Assembly (NCBI GenBank): GCA_026004775.1
Contig: BPJU01000007.1
Coordinates: 186,001 to 250,000 of the forward strand
Reading direction: 5' to 3'
Length of the DNA stretch: 64,000 bases
Source: Pirellulaceae bacterium
GTDB taxonomy: Bacteria > Planctomycetota > Planctomycetia > Pirellulales > Pirellulaceae
Shown: positions 48,699-57,672 of the stretch, piece by piece
Layout of the letters: the number at the start of each line of letters is the position of its first letter
Numbering within the stretch: the stretch's first letter is position 1
Translations under genes and position numbers: made by a program
Notes under the pieces: generated by a model
What the model was told of the DNA's origin: nothing
Databases searched by the model: none
Seen by the model: only the letters and a program-made list of their open reading frames with translations

Positions 48699-49706
48699 TT
48701 ATCGCGTGGCGAGGATATCCTGGAAATCCCGCAGGTGGTAATCGATGCCCACATAGTCCAGGGTGCGGCAGAGGGCTCGTAGAGCCACTCCCATACCGTC
48801 CGGACCGCTGAAACCTCCGAATTGGCCGCCCCCTTTCAGGTGCGGTTCCAGATCCAGAAAGACGCCCGGTACACCTCGTTTCTGGAGTTTGCGGGTCAAT
48901 TTCGGAAGCATCGTCTTGAAGTCCCGCAGGATGGCTTCGTGGCCGCTGTCGCCTTGATCGCACGGCACAAAGTGTTTCAGAGCGTCCTCGTCGACGTGGC
49001 CCACTTTGCGTACCGGGGCCGGATGGCGGTAGTCTTTGATGTGCATCCAACCGATTCCCGGTTTCATCGCTTGATACTGCCGGAAGACCTCGTCGGCCGT
49101 CACGCCTTGGGTTACGATATTGCCGGCATCGAAGATCAGCATCACCGCCGGGTGATTCAGCTTCCGGAAAAGTTCGGCCATCAAATCGCCGTCACGGCCT
49201 ACCAGGTTGGCTTCTACTTCCAGGCCAAAAGTCAGGTCATAGCGGTGGCAGACGTCGGCGATTTGGCCCAGGTAGTCGACGGCCTGGGGAAGGTATTTCT
49301 TCGGGTCTTCGCCTCGTGGCGGATAGAACGAGAAGCCTCGGATCAATTTCGTTTCGAAAGCCAGCGCCAGTTGGCAGGCATGCTGGACGTCGTTCTTGAG
49401 GTATTGGGGGAACGGGATGTAGACGTTGTGGGTGCCGTCATCGACGTCAACCAGTTTGATCTTGCCGATGGGCGAGCCGAGCGACGAGACGCTCAAACCG
49501 TACTTGTCCTGGAGTCGTCGCACGTGAGCCACCTCGTCGCGTGACAACTTCATCACGTTTTTTACGCCGCCGCCGGCATCAATGAAGCGGATCGTATAGT
49601 ACTGCAAACCGAGAGCCGCAAAGGCTGCGAATTGCTGTTCGGCGGTCTTGTCGATGGCAGCTTCATCGGCAAACCCGGACAACAACACGGATGGCTTGTC
49701 GGCCAT
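48699..49706 (-). CDS. Sugar phosphate isomerase/epimerase-like TIM barrel
   Basis: A 335-residue protein of the xylose isomerase-like (AP endonuclease 2) superfamily. It opens VLLSGFADEAAIDKTAEQQFAAFAALGLQYYTIRFID. Metal-ligand candidates are in FGLEVEAN, MLIFDAGNI and WMHIKDYRH. Such proteins isomerise or epimerise sugars; the substrate cannot be named. The ATG at 49706 follows a GAGGAG site and is preferred to an in-frame start 42 bp upstream. It is divergent from a Gfo/Idh/MocA oxidoreductase, a frequent partner in sugar catabolism of planctomycetes. Confidence 0.82.
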   Translation of the reverse strand: MADKPSVLLSGFADEAAIDKTAEQQFAAFAALGLQYYTIRFIDAGGGVKNVMKLSRDEVAHVRRLQDKYGLSVSSLGSPIGKIKLVDVDDGTHNVYIPFPQYLKNDVQHACQLALAFETKLIRGFSFYPPRGEDPKKYLPQAVDYLGQIADVCHRYDLTFGLEVEANLVGRDGDLMAELFRKLNHPAVMLIFDAGNIVTQGVTADEVFRQYQAMKPGIGWMHIKDYRHPAPVRKVGHVDEDALKHFVPCDQGDSGHEAILRDFKTMLPKLTRKLQKRGVPGVFLDLEPHLKGGGQFGGFSGPDGMGVALRALCRTLDYVGIDYHLRDFQDILATR

Positions 49707-49971
49707 GCTCGTCTCCTCGACAATAGGCTCATCCCATGAACCGCCCACCTCAGCACACTACCCTGGGGAGTCGGTTGGGGAAGGTACCACTTGGTTTCGC
49801 AACTGTCCAGCCACCCGGCAGCCGAGTGTGGATGGGGAGACTTTCGTCTGTGGAAGGCATCCTAGAAAAACAGAAGTGCAGAAAACGCAGAAAACACGGA
49901 TAACGGATGGATTTTGGGCAGTAGAGCACTTTCTGTCGTGGAACAGATTTCAGGAAAAAAGGAGCAGAGGC

Positions 49972-51246
49972 ATGGTTGTTGAGGGCCGAGGCGCGCGCCG
50001 GTTGCGGGCGGGGATGGTGGGAGCCGGCATGATATTCGACGAAACGTACGCGCCGTTTTTCGAGAATGCCGCACGCGAGGGGCTTTTCGACCGGAGCGTA
50101 GGGCCGTTTGACGTGACTTTGGCCGGTATCGCCAGTCGCACCGGGCAGCGAGCCGAACGGTATCGCCGATCGGGACGGTTCGGGGATTTCGGTGTCTGGA
50201 GCGGGCCGCACGCCGTCCAGCAGATGCTCGCCGAGCCTGTCGACACGGTGCTGATCGCCACGCCGGACGACCGGCACTTCGCCGCAGCCAAAGCCGCCCT
50301 GGAAGCAGGCAAACACGTGTTGATCGAAAAGCCTTCCGTGCTCTCTTTGCAGGAGCTCGATACGCTGCTGGCCCTGGCTGCCGAAAAACGCGTGCTGGCC
50401 AAAGTGGTCTATCACAAGCTGTGGGACCCGGATCACAAGAAGCTCCGCACGCTGGTGGCCGACGGTCTGCTGCGTCACGTCAACAACGGCTACTGTAGCT
50501 TGCTGGAACCGAAGCAGATTTCCGGCCAGCAGTTCGCCGAGTGGATCCAGGGGCGCAACCCGGGAACGTATGTGGCGGTGCACTACATAAAACTGATCGA
50601 CTTTACCTTCGGCGGGAAGTTGACGGCGGTGACTTGCACCGGGCAACGAGGGCTGGTGGGGCCGGCCGACGGACCGACGTGGGACTCGACCCAATTGCGG
50701 CTGGTCTACCGCTACGATTCCGGCCGGGAGGCGGCGTTCGATATCCACACCAGTTGGGTAACACCGGACAACTTTCCGGGGTATGTCGAGCAGGAGGTGC
50801 AGTTCCGCTTCGACAATGGCGTGTGGAATGCCCACAGCCGAAAGCGCGGCGTGGAGTGCACGATCGAAGGGCGTACGCCGGGCGAGATCAAGATCACGAT
50901 GAACAACCATTACAATGCGGAGTTTCTGGAGCCGAACGGCACGCGGTGCCGCCGCGGCTACGGCATCGAAGTGATCGAACGGTTTTTCCGCGAAGTGGCC
51001 TTTGTCGAGTGGGGCGGACCGCCGCAGGAACGGGACGAGCGGTTGCAGCAGATGCGCGCGCTGGCTTATAACGACCTTGCGGCGGATCGGCAAGTTGTGG
51101 CAGCCGTGCACGCCATGGAAGCCATCCTGGCTCGAGCCGCCGCCGGGGTGCCCCATTGCGTGGTCGAGGTCAACGGTGCCAAGGGTGGCCTGGTTTTACA
51201 TGAGCCGGCCGGAAAGAGTCATGTTCTTTACGAGCCGGCTGTGTAA
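49972..51246 (+). CDS. Gfo/Idh/MocA-family oxidoreductase
   Basis: A 424-residue NAD(P)-dependent dehydrogenase. The nucleotide-binding start is RAGMVGAGMIFDE. The signature VLIEKPSVLS contains the Glu-Lys-Pro motif with the substrate-binding lysine. The C-terminal beta-sheet domain starts near residue 125. Such enzymes oxidise sugars or inositols, but the substrate is not predictable. The ATG at 49972 has an AAAGGAG site; longer upstream frames run through the sequence in front of the divergent isomerase gene. Confidence 0.85.
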   Translation: MVVEGRGARRLRAGMVGAGMIFDETYAPFFENAAREGLFDRSVGPFDVTLAGIASRTGQRAERYRRSGRFGDFGVWSGPHAVQQMLAEPVDTVLIATPDDRHFAAAKAALEAGKHVLIEKPSVLSLQELDTLLALAAEKRVLAKVVYHKLWDPDHKKLRTLVADGLLRHVNNGYCSLLEPKQISGQQFAEWIQGRNPGTYVAVHYIKLIDFTFGGKLTAVTCTGQRGLVGPADGPTWDSTQLRLVYRYDSGREAAFDIHTSWVTPDNFPGYVEQEVQFRFDNGVWNAHSRKRGVECTIEGRTPGEIKITMNNHYNAEFLEPNGTRCRRGYGIEVIERFFREVAFVEWGGPPQERDERLQQMRALAYNDLAADRQVVAAVHAMEAILARAAAGVPHCVVEVNGAKGGLVLHEPAGKSHVLYEPAV

Positions 51247-51443
51247 AAGGATCGGGGCCGTACGCTGTGCCCGAAGTTCCTCCGAGCTTCCGGCGGCACG
51301 GTGCCGGCCCATCGCTTCCCTGTAGCCAGCGCAACTAGGGGCGGCAACGCTTCCTTAAAACGAGGTGACAGCCACTCGAGTCGACGCGACCAGGTGGCGG
51401 GGCGTCGATGCGACAGATCGGGCTGGAAAGGTGCGGGTGGAAT

Positions 51444-52853
51444 ATGGCGACTACATGTAATGAGCAACTGAAACGGCCGATCGAACACGACGGGGAACCG
51501 GAATCGAATCGGTGGCGGCAATTGGTGGCCGAGTTGGAGCCGAAGGGTCTGCGGACGTACACGCCGTCGCTGGCCGTGATTGCTCGAGCCGAAGGTTCCT
51601 ACGTCTGGACTCCCGAGGGCCGGCGGTTGGCCGATTTTACTTCGGGCGTGTTGGTCGCCAATCTGGGGCACAATCCGCGCAATTGGTGGCAGCGGCTGTG
51701 GGGTTACCTGGAGCTGGACCGGACTTTTGGCCTAGGAAATTACCTCACGGCGGTTCCGTTGACTTCGTACAACGCGGTGACGCCGCTGGAGGTCGAAGCG
51801 GCTCGCCGGTTGGTAGCTTTGTTGCGAAGCGAGCCGGGTGGGGCGCGGATGGAACAGGTGTTGTGGGCCGCCAGCGGCAGCGAGGCGGTACAAAAGGCGC
51901 TGTGGGCGGCGCTCAAATTCCGCCCGGGGCGCAACCGCATCCTGGCCACTCGATTCGGCTTCCACGGCAAGAAAGGTTTAGCGGGGGCTGTGACGGGCAG
52001 CGAGCGGGATCCGGAGCGCGATCCGCGTGTTCGATTCATCCGGTTTCCGCTGGAAGAGTGCATCGACGTTGCGAAGCGGCGCGAACCGATCGATCTATCG
52101 ATTTATGAGGAAGAGCTGGAACGGATTGCCGAGCAAGAAAAGGACCGATTGGCCTGTTTGATCACGGAGCCGTATTTGGGGGGCGGCGGTTCTTACCATC
52201 CGCAGCCGGAATATTTGCAGTTATTGGAGCGTTTCTGCCGGCGGCACGAGGTGGTGTTTATTCTGGACGAGATTCAGTCGAATTTCGGCCGAACCGGGCC
52301 ACTGTTTGCGTTTACCCACTATGGAATCGAGCCGGACATAGTCTGTTTGGGAAAGGGGTTGGGCAACGGTATTGCGGTCAGTGCGGCGGTGGGCCGGCGC
52401 GACATCCTGGAGTGTCTGGACTACGGTGAGGGGTCGGATACATTTAGCGGCAACCCGTTGGCGTCGGCGGCGGTGCTGGCGACGCTCGATGCGTTCGCCG
52501 ATCCAGCCATCCTGGAGAACGCTCGGCAGTTGGCTGCCGTTCTGGAAACGGGCCTTACTCGGCTTAAGAAGACCGGCCTGGTCGCCTATGTACGGGGCGA
52601 GGGGTGTGTATGGGGGGTGGAGTGTGCGGCGGTGGCCGGGCGGACGGCTGCTGAGGTGGCCCAGGCGTGCGTGTTGGCTTGTTATCAGGGCGATCCGAGC
52701 GGGCGGGCCATCCATTTGCTGGGGCCGCTGGCGGGCAAGGTCCTGCGTGTCAGCCCGCCGTTGACGATGGTTCCGGCCGAGGCGGCCGACTATCTGGACG
52801 CGATGTACGGCCTCTTGAGTCGGTTGGCGAACGATTGGGGCGTTTCGGGTTGA
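51444..52853 (+). CDS. Class III aminotransferase (PLP-dependent)
   Basis: A 469-residue aminotransferase of the ornithine/GABA type. The substrate-cofactor region WAASGSEAVQKALWAAL, the FILDEIQSNFGRTG segment with the PLP-ring aspartate, and the Schiff-base lysine in DIVCLGKGLGNG are all clear. The amino donor and acceptor are not predictable. The gene starts 197 bp after the oxidoreductase and may be co-transcribed. The ATG at 51444 is chosen over an in-frame start 36 bp upstream, without strong ribosome-site evidence. Confidence 0.87.
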   Translation: MATTCNEQLKRPIEHDGEPESNRWRQLVAELEPKGLRTYTPSLAVIARAEGSYVWTPEGRRLADFTSGVLVANLGHNPRNWWQRLWGYLELDRTFGLGNYLTAVPLTSYNAVTPLEVEAARRLVALLRSEPGGARMEQVLWAASGSEAVQKALWAALKFRPGRNRILATRFGFHGKKGLAGAVTGSERDPERDPRVRFIRFPLEECIDVAKRREPIDLSIYEEELERIAEQEKDRLACLITEPYLGGGGSYHPQPEYLQLLERFCRRHEVVFILDEIQSNFGRTGPLFAFTHYGIEPDIVCLGKGLGNGIAVSAAVGRRDILECLDYGEGSDTFSGNPLASAAVLATLDAFADPAILENARQLAAVLETGLTRLKKTGLVAYVRGEGCVWGVECAAVAGRTAAEVAQACVLACYQGDPSGRAIHLLGPLAGKVLRVSPPLTMVPAEAADYLDAMYGLLSRLANDWGVSG

Positions 52854-52955
52854 AAACCGTAGGGGCGGTCGGCATTGTTGACCGGCCGAGGGAAGCGTCG
52901 TAGAATCACCGCCCAAGGCGGGCAAGGTGCGGAGCCGAGGAGCTCACGAAGGTTT

Positions 52956-53906
52956 ATGGACGCGGTGCCGCGCGACTTACTGCGGGCTCGAGAGACGTGG
53001 CGTCACCGGCATCTGCTGGACTTGGAACGGTTGACGGCTGAAGAATTGACCGCGATTCTGGACGTTGCAGCCGTCATCAAACAAGAAAGCGACGATTGCC
53101 GTCGCAAGTTGTCTTGGCTGGCCGGTCGCACGGTAGCCAACTTGTTTTTCGAAAACTCCACCCGGACGCGCACCAGTTTTTCGCTCGCCGCGCGGCGATT
53201 GGGAGCCGACACGGTCGAGTTTTCTGCCTCCGGCAGCAGCTTGTCCAAGGGTGAGACGTTCGTCGATACGGCTCGAAACATCGAGGCGATGAACGTCGAC
53301 GTGATGGTGGTGCGGCATGGGACTCCCGGCACGCCGCACTTGTTGGCCCAGCAACTGGAATGTTCCGTAATCAACGCCGGCGATGGGGCTCATGAGCATC
53401 CGACGCAAGGCCTGTTGGATATTTTTACGATTCGGGAGCGATGCGGCCGGATTGCCGGCTTGACGATAGCTCTGGTCGGCGATATTGCCCACAGCCGTAC
53501 GGCTCGCTCGAACATCTGGGGGCTAACGAAGCTGGGGGCTCATGTGATCGTCTGTGGCCCGAGCACGCTGGTGTCGCGGGGCTGGGAAAAATTCGGAGTC
53601 GAAGTGGCGTACGATCTGGACGAGATTTTGCCGCGGTGCGATGTGTTGAATCTGTTGCGGATCCAATTCGAGCGTCAGGCGACGCGTCCGTTCCCGTCGG
53701 TACGTGAATACGCCCTTCTTTATGCCATGGATCGCCGCCGGCTGGAGCGGGCCAAGCCCGGAATCGTGATCATGGCTCCCGGACCGATTAATCGTGGTGT
53801 AGAGATCACGCCGGACGTCGCCGATGGCCCGCATTCGGTGATCCTGGACCAGGTGACCAATGGGCTGGCGGTTCGGATGGCTGTACTTTGGCTGCTGACG
53901 CGCTGA
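52956..53906 (+). CDS. pyrB: Aspartate carbamoyltransferase catalytic subunit
   Basis: A 316-residue enzyme that joins carbamoyl phosphate and aspartate in pyrimidine synthesis. The carbamoyl-phosphate loop is [12 protein letters not shown], followed by [21 protein letters not shown] and the aspartate-binding LLRIQFERQ complete the active site. It starts with ATG 52956. The following gene, 19 bp downstream, is a dihydroorotase homolog that appears inactive. No regulatory pyrI gene is adjacent, so a PyrB-PyrC'-type complex is likely. Confidence 0.94.
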   Translation: MDAVPRDLLRARETWRHRHLLDLERLTAEELTAILDVAAVIKQESDDCRRKLSWLAGRTVANLFFENSTRTRTSFSLAARRLGADTVEFSASGSSLSKGETFVDTARNIEAMNVDVMVVRHGTPGTPHLLAQQLECSVINAGDGAHEHPTQGLLDIFTIRERCGRIAGLTIALVGDIAHSRTARSNIWGLTKLGAHVIVCGPSTLVSRGWEKFGVEVAYDLDEILPRCDVLNLLRIQFERQATRPFPSVREYALLYAMDRRRLERAKPGIVIMAPGPINRGVEITPDVADGPHSVILDQVTNGLAVRMAVLWLLTR

Positions 53907-53925
53907 CCGGAGCGAAGCACTACCC

Positions 53926-55218
53926 ATGGCACGCCTGTGGATACGTGATGGCCGAGTGATCGATCCGGCGTCGGGCGAGGATCGCCAGACGAGCCTCCTG
54001 ATCGAAGACGGGCGGATTGCGGCTTGGGACGTGACGTCAGCCGAGGCCGAGCAGGTGGTCGATGCGCGCGGCTTGATCGTGGCCCCCGGATTGATCGATT
54101 TGCATTGTGAGCTGCGCGAGCCGGGTTTCGAGGAGGACGAGACGATCCACACCCTCACCCGGGCAGCCCAACGAGGCGGCTTCACCTCGGTCGTGTGCAT
54201 TCCCGAGACCGAGCCGCCGGTGGATACGCAGGCCGGCGTCGAGTTTATCCGGCAGAAAGCCGGCCGTGCAGGACATGCCCGCGTGCTGGTGGTGGCTTGT
54301 GTCAGCAAGAACCGGGAAGGTCGCGAGTTGGCCGAAATCGGCATGCTGGTCGAAGCCGGTGCCGTGGCTTTCAGCGATGGCAGTCGAGCCGTCCAAAACA
54401 GCGAACTGTTGCGGCGGGCTCTGGAATACTGCCTGATGTTCGACAAACCGATCTTCAACCACCCCGAAGTGGCGGAACTTTCTCATCGCGGCATCATGCA
54501 CGAGGGTCTGGTTTCTCTGGTGCTGGGTCTGCCCGGTATCCCGCCGGAAGCCGAGGACGTGATGACCAGCCGCGACTTGCGGTTGGCCGAGTCGACCGGG
54601 GGCCGGCTGCACCTTTTGAGCATCTCCACGGCAGGAAGCGTGGATCTGGTACGCCGTGCCAAATCGCGCGGCGTGCGGGTGACAGCCGATGTGTCGGTCG
54701 CGCATCTGGTCTTCACCGATGAGAAGCTCCGCACGTTCGATTCCCACTTCAAACTTCAGCCACCCCTGCGCTCAGCCAGCGACGTGGAAGCCTGCCTGGA
54801 AGGACTGAAGGACGGCACGATCGATGCCATCTCCAGCGGCCATGCTCCCAGGGCACGAGAAAAAAAGATGCTCGAATTGGACGTCGCCCCACCGGGGATG
54901 ATCGGTCTGGAGACGACGTTGTCGATGGTTTCCACATATCTGGTGCGAACCGGGCGGCTGACGTGGATCGAGGCTCTGGAAAAGCTCACCATCGGCCCGG
55001 CACGGGTGCTGGGGATCCCGCGCGGGACGCTGGCCGTAGGGTCGGTGGCCGACCTGGTGCTGATCGATCCGGATTATGAATGGACGGTCGAGCCGAGTCG
55101 GCTGGTCTCGTCCAGTGCCAATACGCCGCTGCTGGGAAGTCGCCTCTATGGTGCGGCTCGATTCGTGGTACTCGATGGACAGCTAAGGCCGGCGCTTGCG
55201 GCGACGAACGGCTCGTAA
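53926..55218 (+). CDS. Dihydroorotase homolog, probably non-catalytic (PyrC'-like)
   Basis: A 430-residue amidohydrolase that is clearly a dihydroorotase by overall sequence. Three of the six metal or catalytic positions are changed. The first histidine is kept (His60), but the second of the HxH motif is Glu62 (DLHCELREPG). The histidine expected in HxxHxST is Ser232 (HLLSIST). The catalytic aspartate before HAPH is Gly305 and the following His is Arg309 (SSGHAPRA). Asp151 and His179 remain. Such inactive homologs (PyrC') sit next to pyrB in pseudomonads and are needed to assemble aspartate carbamoyltransferase. An active PyrC is then expected elsewhere in the genome. Confidence 0.85.
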   Translation: MARLWIRDGRVIDPASGEDRQTSLLIEDGRIAAWDVTSAEAEQVVDARGLIVAPGLIDLHCELREPGFEEDETIHTLTRAAQRGGFTSVVCIPETEPPVDTQAGVEFIRQKAGRAGHARVLVVACVSKNREGRELAEIGMLVEAGAVAFSDGSRAVQNSELLRRALEYCLMFDKPIFNHPEVAELSHRGIMHEGLVSLVLGLPGIPPEAEDVMTSRDLRLAESTGGRLHLLSISTAGSVDLVRRAKSRGVRVTADVSVAHLVFTDEKLRTFDSHFKLQPPLRSASDVEACLEGLKDGTIDAISSGHAPRAREKKMLELDVAPPGMIGLETTLSMVSTYLVRTGRLTWIEALEKLTIGPARVLGIPRGTLAVGSVADLVLIDPDYEWTVEPSRLVSSSANTPLLGSRLYGAARFVVLDGQLRPALAATNGS

Positions 55219-55905
55219 AGGTTCGGCATAACCGGGCGGGAACGGGTCGTCCAGATCGATCCACTCGGGCTGCTCGGGCAACCCCGGCCGCCCTGAGCCC
55301 TGTTGGCCGACATCCACGTTCGTCGCTTCACCGCTACTTTTCTGCTCCCTAGGTGGGGATGGTTGTCGAGTCCGATCCGTGGTGGGAAATGTATTCGGAT
55401 CGATACCAAAATACGCGAACCAATCGTGCGGCGTAAGCGAGCGCTCCAGCGAACGAACCGCCTGGCGTTCGGCTTCGCCGATGCGATCCGGTTCATCGGG
55501 AGGTGAGGCACAGCGGCCGGCGCGTTGTTCGAGCCAGCGTTCGGCGTCGATCCATCGTGCTCCTTGCAGGCGGGCTGCCTGCTGGACTTGTCGGTCGCTG
55601 GAGATCACGGTCAATCGGCGCGGATGCGGCGCCCGCCGCAGAAGGTCGTCAAGAAACTCATCGGCCGTCTCATAACCGGCCGCATACATGATGGTCATTC
55701 CCTTGTACGACTCGGACGTGGGCCACCGGGACGTGGTGCGCTGCGCGTCGAAGACGACGATCGTCTCGGGCCGCTCGTCGGGGGTCAACAACCGGGCGAG
55801 ACTTTCCAGAAAAGCGTTTCGCTGGTGTTCGAGCGAGCCACCCGGTCGGCGGCCCATGGCCGCCAGCTTATGCATTAGATTGTAGCCATCGATCAACAGC
55901 GGCAT
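55183..55905 (-). CDS. NYN-domain (YacP-like) RNase-family protein
   Basis: A 240-residue protein that opens MPLLIDGYNLMHKLA, the typical start of the NYN/YacP (Rae1-like) fold. Acidic residues for metal binding are in LLIDGYN, IVVFDAQ, TADEFLDD and VISSDRQV. The C-terminal 90 residues are polar and rich in Pro, Arg and Glu. YacP-like proteins are endoribonucleases; Rae1 in Bacillus cuts mRNA in the ribosome A site. That role here is inferred. The 3' end overlaps the convergent pyrC'-like gene by 36 bp. Confidence 0.82.
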   Translation of the reverse strand: MPLLIDGYNLMHKLAAMGRRPGGSLEHQRNAFLESLARLLTPDERPETIVVFDAQRTTSRWPTSESYKGMTIMYAAGYETADEFLDDLLRRAPHPRRLTVISSDRQVQQAARLQGARWIDAERWLEQRAGRCASPPDEPDRIGEAERQAVRSLERSLTPHDWFAYFGIDPNTFPTTDRTRQPSPPREQKSSGEATNVDVGQQGSGRPGLPEQPEWIDLDDPFPPGYAEPLRAVRRRKRRP

Positions 55906-55936
55906 GGCGGTTTCTCTCGCTTCTGGTCCGCTTACG

Positions 55937-57247
55937 CTACGGGATCTCCGGGGGCGGCCAGTTGATCGCTTTGTCGGCGATGTCTTTGCGGCACCAAGCG
56001 CCTCGCCAGCGGATACAGCGTACGGCGGTGTAGGCCTGAAGTTTGGCTGCGGCGATCGAGTTGCCCAGGGCCGTCACCGCCAAGACCCGCCCTCCGTTGG
56101 TGACCACTTGTCCGTCGACAGTGGCCGTACCGGCGTGGAAGACTTTCACATCCGGCAGGCGCGCCGCTTCGTCCAGCCCCCGGATCGGGAAGCCTCGTTC
56201 GTAGGAGCCCGGGTAGCCTTCGCTGGCCATCACCACACAGACGGCCGGACGCGGATCGAATTCCGGCGGCGGCAGTTCATTCAGGCGTTCATCCACGACC
56301 GCTTCCAGCAGATCCACCAGGGGGCTTTTCAACCGCATCAACAGCGGCTCACATTCCGGGTCCCCGAATCGCACGTTGAATTCCAACACTTTCGGACCCT
56401 GGTGTGTGATCATCAGCCCGGCGTACAAAACACCTCGGAACGGACGGCGGAGGCGTTTCATGGCGTGGACGGTCGGAACGAGGATCCGTTCGGTGACAAA
56501 TTGCATCATTTCCGGCGTTACCAACGGTGCCGGGCAGTAAGCGCCCATGCCTCCGGTGTTCGGGCCGCGATCGCCGTCGTAGGCCGGTTTGTGGTCCTGG
56601 CAGGCGGGTAGGGGAACGATCGTACGGCCGTCGGTCAAGGCGAGGATACTGGCTTCTTGGCCATCGAGTCGTTCTTCGATGACAAGTTGATCGCCGGCGC
56701 TACCGAAGATTTTTTGGCGGGCGATTCGGTCGATGGCTTCCAGGGCGTCGCGGCGCGACTGGCACACATGGACACCTTTGCCGGCGGCCAGGCCATCGGC
56801 TTTGATTACCAGCGGCACGCTTTCTTCGTCGCTGGGGTAGCGATCGAGGATGAAGCGTTCTGCGGCACGGGCGTCGCGGAACACGTGGAATTCGGCGGTC
56901 GGCACGTTGGCGCTTCTTAGCAGGTTCTTGCAAAAGGCTTTGCTGCCTTCCAGTTCGGCTGCCTGCCGCGTGGGGCCGAAGATCCGCAAACCTTCTTCTT
57001 CAAAAGCATCCACGATGCCGGCCACCAGCGGAGCCTCCGGTCCGACGACGGTCAAATCGATCCGGTTGTCTTTGGCAAACCGGACCAACAGGGGGATCTG
57101 GTCGGCAGCGATATCGACGTTTTCCGCATCCTGGGCCGTACCGGCGTTGCCCGGAGCGACGAACACTCGATCCACACGTGAAGCTTGGCGCAGTTTCCAT
57201 GCCAGGGCGTGTTCGCGGCCGCCGCTTCCAATTACCAGAATCTTCAT
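55937..57247 (-). CDS. purD: Phosphoribosylamine-glycine ligase (GAR synthetase)
   Basis: A 436-residue ATP-grasp enzyme for the second step of purine synthesis. It opens MKILVIGSGGREHALAWKL. The GPEAPLVAGIVDAF, VIKADGLAAGKGV and GVLYAGLMIT segments and the metal-binding VLEFNVRFGDPE are all present. It lies 32 bp downstream of the NYN gene on the same strand. The full length is normal. Confidence 0.95.
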   Translation of the reverse strand: MKILVIGSGGREHALAWKLRQASRVDRVFVAPGNAGTAQDAENVDIAADQIPLLVRFAKDNRIDLTVVGPEAPLVAGIVDAFEEEGLRIFGPTRQAAELEGSKAFCKNLLRSANVPTAEFHVFRDARAAERFILDRYPSDEESVPLVIKADGLAAGKGVHVCQSRRDALEAIDRIARQKIFGSAGDQLVIEERLDGQEASILALTDGRTIVPLPACQDHKPAYDGDRGPNTGGMGAYCPAPLVTPEMMQFVTERILVPTVHAMKRLRRPFRGVLYAGLMITHQGPKVLEFNVRFGDPECEPLLMRLKSPLVDLLEAVVDERLNELPPPEFDPRPAVCVVMASEGYPGSYERGFPIRGLDEAARLPDVKVFHAGTATVDGQVVTNGGRVLAVTALGNSIAAAKLQAYTAVRCIRWRGAWCRKDIADKAINWPPPEIP

Positions 57248-57672
57248 TACCTCTCTCCGCTACGTAATTCTCGGCCAGAAAATCGTGGCGCAGCCAAGAA
57301 TCGTGCGCGACACGATTGGCTGCTGCCGGGAAGCGCTGGTCCTTGCGTCATTATAGCGGTATTCTGCCGGCGCGTGCCGCAGAAACTTCCCGAGTACGTG
57401 CGACAATTTGCCACCTTTTCGAGCCATTGACGATGCGGTAACTATCAATAGAACCAGAGTTTGCGCGGCAGCCGCCGAGCCCCGTTCTGAGTTTGCGTCC
57501 GGTTGACAAGTACGGCTGCTGGGATACAACAAGGCACAGGGTGTTGCCCGGGTGGGGCTTGTCTGGGTGCCGGTCCATCAGAAACTTGGCAAGGACTGCG
57601 CATAAGGAAAGCTCCTGGGCGGGCTGTGGTTGAAGGACAAGTGCTACCCATCGGGAACGAGCTGGGGTGAGC
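57248..57672. other. Divergent intergenic region, purD / Rieske operon
   Basis: About 425 bp that should hold the promoter of the bc-complex operon and of purD. A TTGACG at about 57426 is a weak -35 candidate with no good -10. No gene was seen. Confidence 0.4.
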
